Below are positions 17,162-26,422 of a stretch of 64,000 nt of DNA, piece by piece. Made by a program: the position numbers and the translations under genes. Below the pieces are notes generated by a model. The model was not told where the DNA came from and did not search any database. It saw only the letters and a program-made list of their open reading frames with translations. Numbering within the stretch: the first letter of the stretch is position 1; every line of letters begins with the position of its first letter. Source of the stretch: Paenibacillus sp. FSL R5-0517 (lineage in GTDB: Bacteria > Bacillota > Bacilli > Paenibacillales > Paenibacillaceae); NCBI RefSeq assembly GCF_037974355.1, contig NZ_CP150235.1:2728001-2792000 (forward strand). Reading direction: 5' to 3'.

Positions 17162-20100
17162 ATGCCACCAATTTCAGTGCCTCAACCGAAAACATTTGGC
17201 CCACTGGGCAATTTGCCGCAATTGAACTTTGAAGAGCCGGTGCAATCGCTGGTGAAACTGGCTGAAGAATACGGACCGATCTTTCGTATGGAGTATCCGG
17301 GACGAAGTGAATTGTATATTTCAGGTCACGAACTGGTCGCCGAGGTAACGGATGAATCCAAGTTTGACAAACGTGTATGGGCACCCCTTGCCAAGGTTCG
17401 TGCTTTTGCAGGAGATGGACTATTCACGAGTTGGACCGAGGAACCGAATTGGAAAAAAGCTCATAACGTACTGCTGCCAAGTTTCAGTCAACGTGCCATG
17501 CAGGGATATCACAACAAAATGATTGATCTGGCGGTACAGCTGGTTCAGAAATGGTCACGATTAAATCCGGATGAAACGGTTAACGTTCCGGATGATATGA
17601 CACGTCTTACACTCGATACGATTGGACTCTGTGGGTTCAACTATCGGTTTAACAGCTTCTATCGGGAAGAACCACATCCATTCATTACCAGCATGGTTCG
17701 TGCACTGGACGAATCCATGAGTTCATTGCAGCGACTGCGTCTGCAAGACAAGTTGATGATCACCAAAAAGAAACAGTTTGAACAGGATATCCGTTCCATG
17801 TTCTCTTTGGTGGATCACATTATTGCCGAGCGCAAAGAGAAACCACAGGAAGGCGCGGATGATCTATTGTCCCACATGCTCAGCGGCAAGGACCCGGAAA
17901 CGGGAGAAACCCTGGATGATGAGAACATCCGTTATCAGATTATTACATTCCTGATTGCTGGACATGAGACCACAAGTGGACTGTTATCCTTCGCTGTTTA
18001 TTATCTGATGAAGAACCCGGATACACTGGCTAAGGCCCAAGCAGAAGTGGATCAGATTCTGAAAGATCCGGTTCCAACGTACAACCAGGTTCGCAATCTG
18101 AAGTACGTTCGCATGGTTTTGAACGAAGCCTTGCGGTTATGGCCGACGGCCCCGGCATTTTCTCTGTATGCCAAAGAGGATACGGTACTTGCGGGTCAAT
18201 ATCCTTTGCAAAAAGGCGACAGCGTCAGTGTACTTATTCCCAAGCTGCATCGCGACCGCGAAGCATGGGGAGATGACGTAGAGGACTTCCGCCCGGAACG
18301 GTTCGAAGATCCGAGCAAAGTGCCGCATGATGCCTACAAACCTTTCGGTAATGGTCAACGGGCCTGCATTGGTCAGCAGTTTGCACTTCAGGAAGCAACG
18401 CTGGTGCTGGGCATGGTGCTCAAGCATTTTGACTTCATCGATCATTCCGATTATCAATTAAAGGTGAAAGAAACGCTGACGCTCAAACCGGATAACTTCA
18501 CCATTCGGGTACGTGCGCGTGGAGGCCAGCCCGTCATGGCCGTGCCAGGTGTAGCGGTCGAAGAACCGAAGCCAGTTGCCAAAAGAACAGAACCGGATGC
18601 TGCGAATGCTCACCACACACCGATGCTTGTTCTATACGGTTCCAATCTGGGAACGGCGGAAGGCATAGCACGTGAGATTGCGGATACTGCCAGATATCAA
18701 GGTTTCCGGAGCGAGGTTGCTGCGCTTGATGATCGTGTTGGCCAACTGCCGAAGGATGGCGCCGTTATTATTGTCAGTGCATCCTATAACGGTCAGCCGC
18801 CTAGCAATGCGAAGATGTTTGTCGAGTGGATCGAACACGCGGATGCCAATGAATTCAATGGGGTGCGTTTCGCCGTTCTGGGATGCGGTGACCACAACTG
18901 GGCCAGCACCTATCAGCGTATTCCGCGTCTAATCGATGAACAGTTATCTTCTAGAGGAGCAGAGCGGTTATCGCCCTTGGGTGAGTCCGATGCAAGCGGA
19001 GATTTTGAGAAACAGGTGGGGGATTGGACAGAGCAATTATGGCCGGATCTCGCACGAACAATGGGACTGAAGCTAAACACAAGTTCCAATAGCGAACGCA
19101 GCTCACTATCAGTACAGTTTGTCAGTGGGCTCGCCGTAACACCGCTTGCGGATACGTATGATGCTCATGTGGCAGAAGTACTCGAGAACAGAGAGCTTCA
19201 CGACGCGGGTAGTGAACGGAGTACACGTCACCTCGAGATCAAATTGCCTGAAGGCATCACCTACATGGAAGGGGATCATCTTGGCATTCTGCCACAAAAC
19301 CCACCGGAGTTGGTGGAACGTGTACTCCGTCGGTATGGATTCACGGGAACGGAGCATCTGGTTCTCGATGCATCGGGTAGAAGTGCCGCACATCTGCCGC
19401 TGCATCAACCGGTTAACCTGTATGACCTGCTTAGTCACAGCGTTGAGCTTCAAGAAGCCGCAACTCGTGCTCAGCTCAGAGAAATGGCAGCATACACGGT
19501 ATGTCCACCGCATAAGAAGGAGCTTGAAGCGCTGCTTGATGAATCTGTGTATATGGATGAAGTTCGGAATAAACGGATCTCCATGCTGGATTATCTGGTG
19601 AAATATGAGGCATGTGAACTGCCGTTTGAGCGCTTCCTTGAATTACTGCCTTCACTGAAAGCCAGATATTATTCGATCTCCAGTTCACCGCGTGTTCAGC
19701 CCGATCAAGCGAGTATTACGGTGAGTGTGGTGCGTGCTCCGGCATGGAGTGGACAGGGAGAATACAAAGGCATTGCGTCCAACTATCTGGCTAACCTGAA
19801 ACCGGGTGACGAGATCGTCATGTTCACGCGGACACCGGAATCCGGTTTCCAACTGCCGGAAGATACACAGGTTCCCGTCATCATGGTAGGGCCGGGTACA
19901 GGCGTTGCCCCATTCCGTGGTTTTATACAAGCAAGACATGTGTTGAAGGAACAAGGTCAAGAGCTTGGCGAAGCACATCTATACTTTGGATGTCGGAATC
20001 CCGAGCATGATTATCTATACAAAAATGAATTGGAAGCAGCCCAGCAAGAAGGGCTTGTCGAGCTTCATACGGCGTTCTCCCGAGTGGACGGAGAAGAGAA

Positions 20101-20335
20101 ATGTTATGTACAGCATCTGATGAGAGACGATGCCCGGCATCTGATTCCTTTACTTGAAAAGGGTGCGCATCTGTATATCTGCGGTGATGGCAGCAAGATG
20201 GCACCTGATGTGGAAGCTACACTCCAGCAGGCATACGCTGAACTTCATGGCAAATCCGCGCAGGAAGCAGCAGATTGGCTTGATCACCTTCAGCAGGAAG
20301 GTCGTTATGCCAAGGATGTATGGACAGGCATCTGA
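17162..20335 (+). CDS. Bifunctional cytochrome P450 / NADPH-P450 reductase (CYP102 type)
   Basis: A 1057-residue self-sufficient fatty-acid hydroxylase of the CYP102/P450-BM3 type (BM3 has 1048-1049). The P450 domain (1-460) shows the I-helix 'AGHETTSG' (about residue 266), '[10 protein letters not shown]' and the heme-ligand loop '[10 protein letters not shown]' with Cys near 402. An FMN flavodoxin domain follows ('[13 protein letters not shown]', about 488), then the FAD/NADPH domain ('[10 protein letters not shown]' about 834, '[12 protein letters not shown]' about 910). The ATG at 17162 is chosen for the AAGAAGGAGTGAG site; a TTG 13 codons upstream is weaker. It is soluble and uses NADPH and O2. 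A strong terminator follows. Confidence 0.96.
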   Translation: MPPISVPQPKTFGPLGNLPQLNFEEPVQSLVKLAEEYGPIFRMEYPGRSELYISGHELVAEVTDESKFDKRVWAPLAKVRAFAGDGLFTSWTEEPNWKKAHNVLLPSFSQRAMQGYHNKMIDLAVQLVQKWSRLNPDETVNVPDDMTRLTLDTIGLCGFNYRFNSFYREEPHPFITSMVRALDESMSSLQRLRLQDKLMITKKKQFEQDIRSMFSLVDHIIAERKEKPQEGADDLLSHMLSGKDPETGETLDDENIRYQIITFLIAGHETTSGLLSFAVYYLMKNPDTLAKAQAEVDQILKDPVPTYNQVRNLKYVRMVLNEALRLWPTAPAFSLYAKEDTVLAGQYPLQKGDSVSVLIPKLHRDREAWGDDVEDFRPERFEDPSKVPHDAYKPFGNGQRACIGQQFALQEATLVLGMVLKHFDFIDHSDYQLKVKETLTLKPDNFTIRVRARGGQPVMAVPGVAVEEPKPVAKRTEPDAANAHHTPMLVLYGSNLGTAEGIAREIADTARYQGFRSEVAALDDRVGQLPKDGAVIIVSASYNGQPPSNAKMFVEWIEHADANEFNGVRFAVLGCGDHNWASTYQRIPRLIDEQLSSRGAERLSPLGESDASGDFEKQVGDWTEQLWPDLARTMGLKLNTSSNSERSSLSVQFVSGLAVTPLADTYDAHVAEVLENRELHDAGSERSTRHLEIKLPEGITYMEGDHLGILPQNPPELVERVLRRYGFTGTEHLVLDASGRSAAHLPLHQPVNLYDLLSHSVELQEAATRAQLREMAAYTVCPPHKKELEALLDESVYMDEVRNKRISMLDYLVKYEACELPFERFLELLPSLKARYYSISSSPRVQPDQASITVSVVRAPAWSGQGEYKGIASNYLANLKPGDEIVMFTRTPESGFQLPEDTQVPVIMVGPGTGVAPFRGFIQARHVLKEQGQELGEAHLYFGCRNPEHDYLYKNELEAAQQEGLVELHTAFSRVDGEEKCYVQHLMRDDARHLIPLLEKGAHLYICGDGSKMAPDVEATLQQAYAELHGKSAQEAADWLDHLQQEGRYAKDVWTGI

Positions 20336-20375
20336 TGTACACATGTGAAGGATCAGTTTGATCCGTAACTGGCTG

Positions 20376-20416
20376 AGCGGTGAGATACAGAAGCAGTTCT
20401 GTGCTCACCGCTTTTT
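20376..20416 (+). terminator. Terminator after the P450 gene
   Basis: A perfect 9-bp stem (AGCGGTGAG/CTCACCGCT) with an inner CAGAA/TTCTG pairing, followed by TTTT. Confidence 0.92.
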
Positions 20417-20535
20417 GACATAAAATGATTCTTCAGCAGAGAAGTGGTTGCATGGGTTATAATGAAATATTGGAAGGGAGCACCCGTATGGTAGGCGTTC
20501 GGGAACCATTGTATGGTTTGCGAAAAGAACCAGCT

Positions 20536-20958
20536 TTATTTCCGCCTACAAGGTCGTCTGAGTTTTTTTCTTCCAGTGGTTGGTCGATAGATCGACTCGA
20601 CGCTGGAGAGAGGGAATAGAATACGGGAAGGGACTCTGCCTTTTCCCTGGAGTTCAAGATAATCCAGTCCCACGCCTACCAGTCTGATATTGTTAAATGC
20701 ATTCCAGGAAGGGAACGTCGTGCGGATTCCCACTCTGACGCCTCGCCGTGTTCGAGGAATATCAAATACCCGAATGGAATTCAGACTGAGCGGAATGAAT
20801 AACTGACGGTTTACTTTGATAAACTGCCTTGGATAGACACGACGAATACGTCCCGGTTCCAACCCGGAGAGTGGAGTATTCAGTTCTGCAAGGTGCCCCT
20901 GGAGTTCTGCCAGACGCTGTTGAAGTGTTTTGCCAGTATGGAGATGCTGCCAGCTCAT
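20536..20958 (-). CDS. Conserved-looking hypothetical protein, 140 residues
   Basis: I do not recognise this protein. The start at 20958 is supported by an excellent site (GGAGGAATTCTT) directly before the ATG, which makes it a likely real gene. The N-terminus is a short amphipathic helix ('KTLQQRLAELQGHLAEL'), the rest is basic and probably beta-rich, with many Arg and the C-terminus ending 'RKKLRRPCRRK', which suggests nucleic-acid or surface binding. No signal peptide or membrane segment. It is convergent with the P450 gene and divergent from the gene at 21083. Confidence 0.65.
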   Translation of the reverse strand: MSWQHLHTGKTLQQRLAELQGHLAELNTPLSGLEPGRIRRVYPRQFIKVNRQLFIPLSLNSIRVFDIPRTRRGVRVGIRTTFPSWNAFNNIRLVGVGLDYLELQGKGRVPSRILFPLSSVESIYRPTTGRKKLRRPCRRK

Positions 20959-21082
20959 AAGAATTCCTCCGTTCGCCATTTGTACCTAGTATATGAAGGC
21001 AAGGGGTAGGAAGGTGTACGTTTGATAGCCCATGTTCGTTACGGCTAACGGGGTTTCATTTTATAATAGAGGAGTGATTCAA

Positions 21083-21427
21083 GTGATCGTTGAGATGTAT
21101 AAAGACCTCATTCAGGATGAGCGTGGCAATTATTATCTGGCAGTACAGATGGATGGCAATGAGCTTACACTTGTTAATGCATTCGTCGAAGCAGCATTCA
21201 CGCCTGAAATGATCTACAATGAAGAGTTTCGTACCAAGCATAAGGAGATGGAAGGCGGGTTTGTAGGCAAAATTGCGATGGACCTGTTAAGACACGATGT
21301 GGTCATGGGGATGAAGCAAATCGACCGCAAACTGTTGAACCTGTCGGATGTAGAACAGCATTTCACGGTAAATTATATTGATACGATAGAATTTTATCGT
21401 CACCCGGCGTGGAACCGGAAAGTGTAG
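21083..21427 (+). CDS. Hypothetical protein, 114 residues
   Basis: No family recognised. The product is acidic and probably soluble: 'MYKDLIQDERGNYYLAVQMDG' (first part), a helical middle and the end 'HPAWNRKV'. A GTG at 21083 with AGAGGAG 8 bases upstream is the best start; an ATG at 21095 is the alternative, and the longer reading from 21032 lacks a ribosome site. It is flanked by a strong terminator downstream and looks monocistronic. Confidence 0.68.
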   Translation: MIVEMYKDLIQDERGNYYLAVQMDGNELTLVNAFVEAAFTPEMIYNEEFRTKHKEMEGGFVGKIAMDLLRHDVVMGMKQIDRKLLNLSDVEQHFTVNYIDTIEFYRHPAWNRKV

Positions 21428-21444
21428 AAATAAAGAAATACAAG

Positions 21445-21487
21445 AGCGCAAGTGCTGGGCAGTAAGCCTCCGCAACTTGCGCTTTTT
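21445..21487 (+). terminator. Terminator after the 114-residue gene
   Basis: A perfect 9-bp stem AGCGCAAGT/ACTTGCGCT followed by TTTT. It lies between convergent genes. Confidence 0.88.
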
Positions 21488-21499
21488 GCATAACAACAA

Positions 21500-23155
21500 T
21501 TAACGATACGCAGGATGGATGATGCCAATATCGCGCTCGGTTCTGAACCCTCCGTCAACGTAACGCTGCATTTCATTTCCTTTGATCCGAATTGGGATGC
21601 ATTCTCCTTGGTAGAAAAGCTCTCCCTCGACGGTGCGAACGGTCATTCCGATGACGGCTTCCAGATGTCCACTACTGTCGGTTACAAGGCGAATTCCTGA
21701 CGGGCCGTCCAGATGAATATTGCCCTCCTTATATACGGTCATGCGATCCGGGGTGTTCACCAATTCATATCCTATTCCACAGACCTTACGGCTATAAGCC
21801 GTGTTGCCAGATACGACCTCACCATGATCCATATCGATGGGGAGCAGTCCGGTAAACCAGAGCTGATTCGATCCAACAGGCATAATTCCGCATAATCGCT
21901 CGACATAATCAAGGAGACAGAGGATGGAAGGTGAGTATGTCTCGGTAAAACCTTGTTCTCCGGTCCACGGGCTGAGTACCTGACCAAAACGCTTATCTTT
22001 GGACAGAGCAGACAAGATAGGCTGCATAACCCAGGTTAGCTCCACATATCGATGATGATACTCAAATGCGTGTGGTGCCCGGATTAGACTCAGAAAATTG
22101 GATGCGCCTCCCCAGCTGTTATAGGAGGAAAACGGATCGAATCGGGGATCATCCATTGAGATCGATGTAAATGGGTATTTAGCGAAAAACTTGCTTGTAT
22201 TCAACAGGTACCGCCGTAGTAGGTTATCGAACAATTCACGGTTGCCCACCTCGCAGGCCAACACGCGGAGCAGCACATCGGATTGCACTCTGACGAATTC
22301 GTCATTGCGATCCCGATCATAGAAGAACATATCCTGTTCGTCGTAACAATAGCGAAAGAGACTTTCCAGGCTGGACTCGGCTTTGGCTTTCCAATCCGTT
22401 CCGGACTCCCCCAGCTCCTCAGATATGCGGGATAGATACATGCGCTGACAATAAATATTAGCAGTCAGATCCGGTGCCAGAAAGGGCAGAATCGGAGAAT
22501 CCGGGTGGTAGGCAGAAGCTTCATTCATATAAGGTGTATCCGGAACATGCCAGAATCGGGGGGATAAGTCATGTCCAGTGTCAAACGTACTGAAGGCCTC
22601 TACACAGCCGGTTCCTCGTGTATTACGGTTTCGTGCAATCCATTCATCGTAACGAACCATAGCCTTGTACATGGTGCTCAGGAAAGGTGACTGCTTGCCA
22701 TCATTATCATGAAGCTGATAGTGGTTCCACACACTGCGTGCCAGTGGAGTGACCAACTGAATTTGCCGGAAAGAAGGCCCGGTAGCCGTGAGTTTATACG
22801 GAAGCAATCCATCATCTCTTTGCTGCTCGGCTAATGCGAGGTACGTTGTTTCGGATACGGAAGGCAGCAGGCGAGACAGTAACTCCGCATTGATGGTACC
22901 TGTGCTCTCTAACCAACATCCCAGATAGATGCCGCCTTCTTGTAAAATGGGATCGCTGTCTTCCATGGGCAGGATGCAAGCAAGCAATTTTTGCACTGCT
23001 GCATAATACGTAGCTTCCATTCGTCCGCCCGATGCTGCAAACCGGACACCCGACGCATGCCATTCCTGTAATAACTGCTGATCTTCCGGTTTAACAGGCT
23101 GAACTTGATCCATAATCGACATGTTGCGTAGACGATTCAGTATCTCTTCTGTCAT
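21500..23155 (-). CDS. Six-hairpin glycoside hydrolase (MGH1/GH63-like)
   Basis: A 551-residue protein with the alpha/alpha-barrel character of GH63/GH37-like glycosidases. Aromatic helix-end motifs such as 'RFWHVPDTPYMNEAS', 'DEQDMFFYDRDRNDEF', 'DPRFDPFSSYNSWGGASNF' and 'PWTGEQGFTETYSPS' occur where trehalase/mannosylglycerate-hydrolase-like enzymes keep their active-site loops; I cannot assign the catalytic acids with certainty. There is no signal peptide, so it should act on imported oligosaccharide. GAGGAGGAACAT precedes the ATG. It is the last gene of the ABC operon, 23 bases after the binding-protein gene. Confidence 0.75.
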   Translation of the reverse strand: MTEEILNRLRNMSIMDQVQPVKPEDQQLLQEWHASGVRFAASGGRMEATYYAAVQKLLACILPMEDSDPILQEGGIYLGCWLESTGTINAELLSRLLPSVSETTYLALAEQQRDDGLLPYKLTATGPSFRQIQLVTPLARSVWNHYQLHDNDGKQSPFLSTMYKAMVRYDEWIARNRNTRGTGCVEAFSTFDTGHDLSPRFWHVPDTPYMNEASAYHPDSPILPFLAPDLTANIYCQRMYLSRISEELGESGTDWKAKAESSLESLFRYCYDEQDMFFYDRDRNDEFVRVQSDVLLRVLACEVGNRELFDNLLRRYLLNTSKFFAKYPFTSISMDDPRFDPFSSYNSWGGASNFLSLIRAPHAFEYHHRYVELTWVMQPILSALSKDKRFGQVLSPWTGEQGFTETYSPSILCLLDYVERLCGIMPVGSNQLWFTGLLPIDMDHGEVVSGNTAYSRKVCGIGYELVNTPDRMTVYKEGNIHLDGPSGIRLVTDSSGHLEAVIGMTVRTVEGELFYQGECIPIRIKGNEMQRYVDGGFRTERDIGIIHPAYR

Positions 23156-23178
23156 ATGTTCCTCCTCACAGCTTCTGC

Positions 23179-24507
23179 TTATTGATTCGACTCAAAGATG
23201 CGAACGGTCCCGTTATAGAAGTCGGAGACAGCCTGTTCCACACTTTTTCGTCCAAATCCGATCTCCTGATTCGTCGTCTGAGCTAATTTGGAGAATTCTG
23301 CAAATCCCGGCGGGTTGTAGCTTACGTCAAAAGGTTCAGTCTTCGTAGCTTCAGAGACAAGATTTGTATAGTTATAGACAATCTCCTCCACAGGGCCTGC
23401 ACCTTCCTGAAGAAGAGTACGATTGGCTTTCGTAACAGGCACGCCGCGGTCATTACCGAGGATTTTGGCTGCTTCCGGATCATGAATCCAGAAGTCCATT
23501 AACATTGCCACTTCCTTCGGATGTTTGGTATTCGCGTAACCTGATAATCCCTGACTGGATTCAAATACAACACCCGTTCCCTTAGGACCTCGTGGTACAG
23601 GGAGAAGAACCAAAGGATCTTCCGTCAAGCTCTGGAATGCAGCGAGCTGGTTGGATGGTAGGAGAGTCATGGCTGCTTTGCCTGTGATCAACAGGGATTT
23701 ACTGGTATCATCATGCGGGTTGGATACCTGCAATTCCGGTGTGACTACACCGCCGGATGCCGAAGTCTTCTCCCAATATTGGAACCATTCTAGAATGTCT
23801 TCCTTGGCGAATCCGAGTGTACCGTTTTTCATGTCATACAGTTGTTTACCCCTTTGTTTAAGAAAAATATCCATCCCGTCGACGGTGAAATTATAGGTTC
23901 CATAGAAGCCGTCCCCGAGTTTGTCGGATAACGCCTTGCTGATGGCGGCGTAGTCCGCCCAGTCCCAATCCGAAGCTGGCAAAGGCACTCCGGCTTTCTC
24001 AAAGAGTGCCTTGTTAACAACAATTCCCCGTGCGTTCGCACCGGCAGAGATATGTTGCAACTTCCCGTCGAGACGTCCGTATTCGATCATCGTTTCATCC
24101 ATACCATCGAGATTCAGTTCGTTGCCAACATAGGGGTCCAGGTTAAGCAGGACATCTTTTTGGGCATAATCAACGACATTTCCACCGAGGAAAAAGATAT
24201 CCGGTGCTGTGCCTGATGCCAACTGGGTATTTAGCTTGTCGAAATATCCAGAGGAGGGTGCAAATTCACCTGAAATTTTAATATCCGGATGTTTTGCCTG
24301 AAAGATCTTCAGGGCTTCATTCGTAATATCTGCCCGTTTCTGGTCACCCCACCACATGATGCGAAGTTCGACCTGTCCGCCCTCGGTAGTTCCATTGTTA
24401 TTACCATCGCCTGTATTATTAGTAGCACCTGTATGGTCTGTTCCAGAGCAAGCTGTTACGAATAACAAAAGTGAAGTGATTATACCGATCATGAAACGTT
24501 TGAACAT
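23179..24507 (-). CDS. Extracellular solute-binding lipoprotein of a sugar ABC transporter
   Basis: A 442-residue family 1 solute-binding protein. The signal peptide and lipobox 'LLLFVTACSG' put the lipidated Cys at residue 20; a Gly/Asn/Thr-rich linker follows, then 'ELRIMWWGDQKRADITNEAL', the usual start of carbohydrate-binding proteins. It is anchored on the outer face of the membrane and hands an oligosaccharide to the two permeases encoded upstream. An AGGGGGA site lies before the ATG. Unusually for such operons, it follows rather than precedes the permease genes. The ATPase is not encoded nearby and is probably a shared MsmX-type subunit. Confidence 0.94.
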   Translation of the reverse strand: MFKRFMIGIITSLLLFVTACSGTDHTGATNNTGDGNNNGTTEGGQVELRIMWWGDQKRADITNEALKIFQAKHPDIKISGEFAPSSGYFDKLNTQLASGTAPDIFFLGGNVVDYAQKDVLLNLDPYVGNELNLDGMDETMIEYGRLDGKLQHISAGANARGIVVNKALFEKAGVPLPASDWDWADYAAISKALSDKLGDGFYGTYNFTVDGMDIFLKQRGKQLYDMKNGTLGFAKEDILEWFQYWEKTSASGGVVTPELQVSNPHDDTSKSLLITGKAAMTLLPSNQLAAFQSLTEDPLVLLPVPRGPKGTGVVFESSQGLSGYANTKHPKEVAMLMDFWIHDPEAAKILGNDRGVPVTKANRTLLQEGAGPVEEIVYNYTNLVSEATKTEPFDVSYNPPGFAEFSKLAQTTNQEIGFGRKSVEQAVSDFYNGTVRIFESNQ

Positions 24508-24546
24508 GGTGAATCCCCCTGACTATGGATAATGAGAAACGTGTTG

Positions 24547-25386
24547 TTACTTCAGACCTGTTGTCGCAATGCCTTCAAGGAAATATCGCTGAAACAGTAA
24601 AAAGATGATGGTCACGGGAAGCAGTGACAGGGTAGACATGGCGAGCAAAGCTCCCCAATCGGATTGTCCTGAGGGGTCAAAGAGAGACCGGATGCCCAGT
24701 TGCACGGTGAACAGATCAATTTTGCTCAGATAGATCATCTGGCTGAAAAAGTCATCCCAGCTCCACAGGAAGGTGAAGATCGCTGTTGTAATCAGTGCCG
24801 GAATGAGCAGAGGCACTACGATTCTGAAAAAGATCTGTGATTGCCCGCAACCGTCAATGGTTGCACTCTCGTCCAATTCCCGCGGTATACCGCGTATGAA
24901 TTGGACCATGAGCAAGATGAAGAAGGAATCCTGCGCGAGCCACTTGGGCAGAATCAGCGGGAAATACGTATTAATCCATTGAAGCTCATTATAGAGAATG
25001 TACTGGGGCACCAGAGTAACATGGTAAGGCAACATAATTGTGATCAACATCATGCTGAACCACAGGCCTTTGAATCTGAACTTCAATCTGGAGAAAGCAA
25101 AGGCTGCAAGGGAACAGGAGATCACATTACCCAGCACACTCATGACCGAGATCAGCACGGAGTTGCCGAAGAAACGGCCAAAGGAGATGCCCTGCAGACC
25201 TTTCCAGCCATTAATATAGTGCTCCAGCGTGAAGCTGGTTGGCAAAAGACTGCCACTGGTGAAAATGAGATGGTTCGGTTTAAACGAACTGAGAATTAAC
25301 CATAGTACAGGATATAACATCAGGAGACCGAAAAGTATAATGGCGGCATGCCTCCCGGCCTGAACCAGTTGTCGTTTGATTGGCAT
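24547..25386 (-). CDS. Carbohydrate ABC transporter permease (MalG type)
   Basis: A 279-residue permease with six transmembrane segments. The cytoplasmic EAA loop reads 'ELDESATIDGCGQSQIFFRIVVPLL' in part (about residues 170-190), which contacts the ATPase. The C-terminal 'FFQRYFLEGIATTGLK' matches MalG-type sugar permeases ('Q..F..G...GA.K'). The ATG at 25386 is chosen because GGGAGG lies 8 bases before it; an ATG two codons earlier is too close. It begins 5 bases after the stop of the other permease gene. Confidence 0.93.
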   Translation of the reverse strand: MPIKRQLVQAGRHAAIILFGLLMLYPVLWLILSSFKPNHLIFTSGSLLPTSFTLEHYINGWKGLQGISFGRFFGNSVLISVMSVLGNVISCSLAAFAFSRLKFRFKGLWFSMMLITIMLPYHVTLVPQYILYNELQWINTYFPLILPKWLAQDSFFILLMVQFIRGIPRELDESATIDGCGQSQIFFRIVVPLLIPALITTAIFTFLWSWDDFFSQMIYLSKIDLFTVQLGIRSLFDPSGQSDWGALLAMSTLSLLPVTIIFLLFQRYFLEGIATTGLK

Positions 25387-25391
25387 ATGCA

Positions 25392-26309
25392 TTACCTCCC
25401 TTCCTGATTATCCCCGTAGAACACCCAAAATCGGGATGTAACAAAGACGATTGCGGTGAATACGCCGATAATGACCAACATGATCCAAGCCAGAGCCGAA
25501 GCATAACCCATATCAAAGAACGAGAAACCTTTCAGATACAAGTACAAGGTATAGAACATTGTTGCGTCGAGTGGCCCCCCGCGGCCATCTCCGATCACGT
25601 AAGCGGGTGTAAACGCCTGGAATGAATTGATCATGCTCATGATCAGGTTAAAAAAGATAACGGGGGAGAGCATGGGCAGGGTGATTCCGAAAAATTGACG
25701 TATCTTTCCCGCTCCATCGACATCGGAAGCTTCATACAAGTCTGCCGGGATCTGTTTCAGACCCGCAAGAAAGATGACCATGGCAGACCCAAATTGCCAC
25801 ACAGATAGCGTGATGATGGTATAAACCACATAATCCGGATGCGCAATCCAGGACGGACCAGAGATGCCAAACCAGCTTAGAAACTGGTTGACCAGTCCGT
25901 TCCCCTCAAAAAGTTGACGCCAGACGATTGCGATTGCGACGCTACCGCCCAAGAGGGAAGGGATGTAATATACGGTCCGGTAGATGCCGAGGGCTCGAAT
26001 TCCTTTGTTCAGCGCCATTGCCACCATTAGAGCAAAGGCAAGCCTTAGAGGAACGGATAAAAAGACATAATAAAATGTCAGCCCGAGGGACCTGCGAAAG
26101 GTATCGTCCTCGGTAAAGATGTGAACATAGTTGCTAAGTCCAGTCCAAGTTGGTGATGACAGCAGATTGAATTTGGTCATGGATAAGTATAGGGACGCAA
26201 TCATCGGTCCCAGTGTCAGACAGAAGAGTCCGATCAGCCAGGGCAGAAGAAACAAGTAGGCTGTGGTATTCTGCTGACCGTATAAGGGCTTGGTCTGTTT
26301 TTTCATCAT
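25392..26309 (-). CDS. Sugar ABC transporter permease (MalF type)
   Basis: A 305-residue permease with six membrane segments, 'AYLFLLPWLIGLFCLTLGP' at the N-terminus and the EAA loop 'YEASDVDGAGKIRQFFGITL' (about residues 210-229). It pairs with the MalG-type subunit to form the membrane channel. Two tandem ATGs at 26309/26306 follow a GGGAGG site; a longer in-frame reading from 26339 has no such site. It is the first gene after the two-component genes, and a cre-like box lies in the 113-base gap upstream, so it may have its own promoter. Confidence 0.93.
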   Translation of the reverse strand: MMKKQTKPLYGQQNTTAYLFLLPWLIGLFCLTLGPMIASLYLSMTKFNLLSSPTWTGLSNYVHIFTEDDTFRRSLGLTFYYVFLSVPLRLAFALMVAMALNKGIRALGIYRTVYYIPSLLGGSVAIAIVWRQLFEGNGLVNQFLSWFGISGPSWIAHPDYVVYTIITLSVWQFGSAMVIFLAGLKQIPADLYEASDVDGAGKIRQFFGITLPMLSPVIFFNLIMSMINSFQAFTPAYVIGDGRGGPLDATMFYTLYLYLKGFSFFDMGYASALAWIMLVIIGVFTAIVFVTSRFWVFYGDNQEGR

Positions 26310-26351
26310 GTGCCTCCCTTCTGAATCGATAAAATTCATGGTTAACCCCTG

Positions 26352-26365
26352 TGAATCCGCTTACA
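26352..26365 (-). promoter_or_regulatory. Candidate CcpA (cre) site before the sugar ABC operon
   Basis: On the minus strand TGTAAGCGGATTCA fits TGWAANCGNTNWCA at all but one position. It lies 43 bases before the permease start. Confidence 0.55.
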
Positions 26366-26422
26366 ACATGTGTCGTTCTATGGGTAACCACATCATACCG
26401 GGGAAGGGGAGAAGCTTGAATC

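Noticed and set aside
20425-20619. A 64-codon plus-strand frame opposite the 140-residue hypothetical gene
   Set aside because: There is a GGAAGGGAG motif inside it but no good start; the minus-strand frame has a much better start signal and a longer reading.
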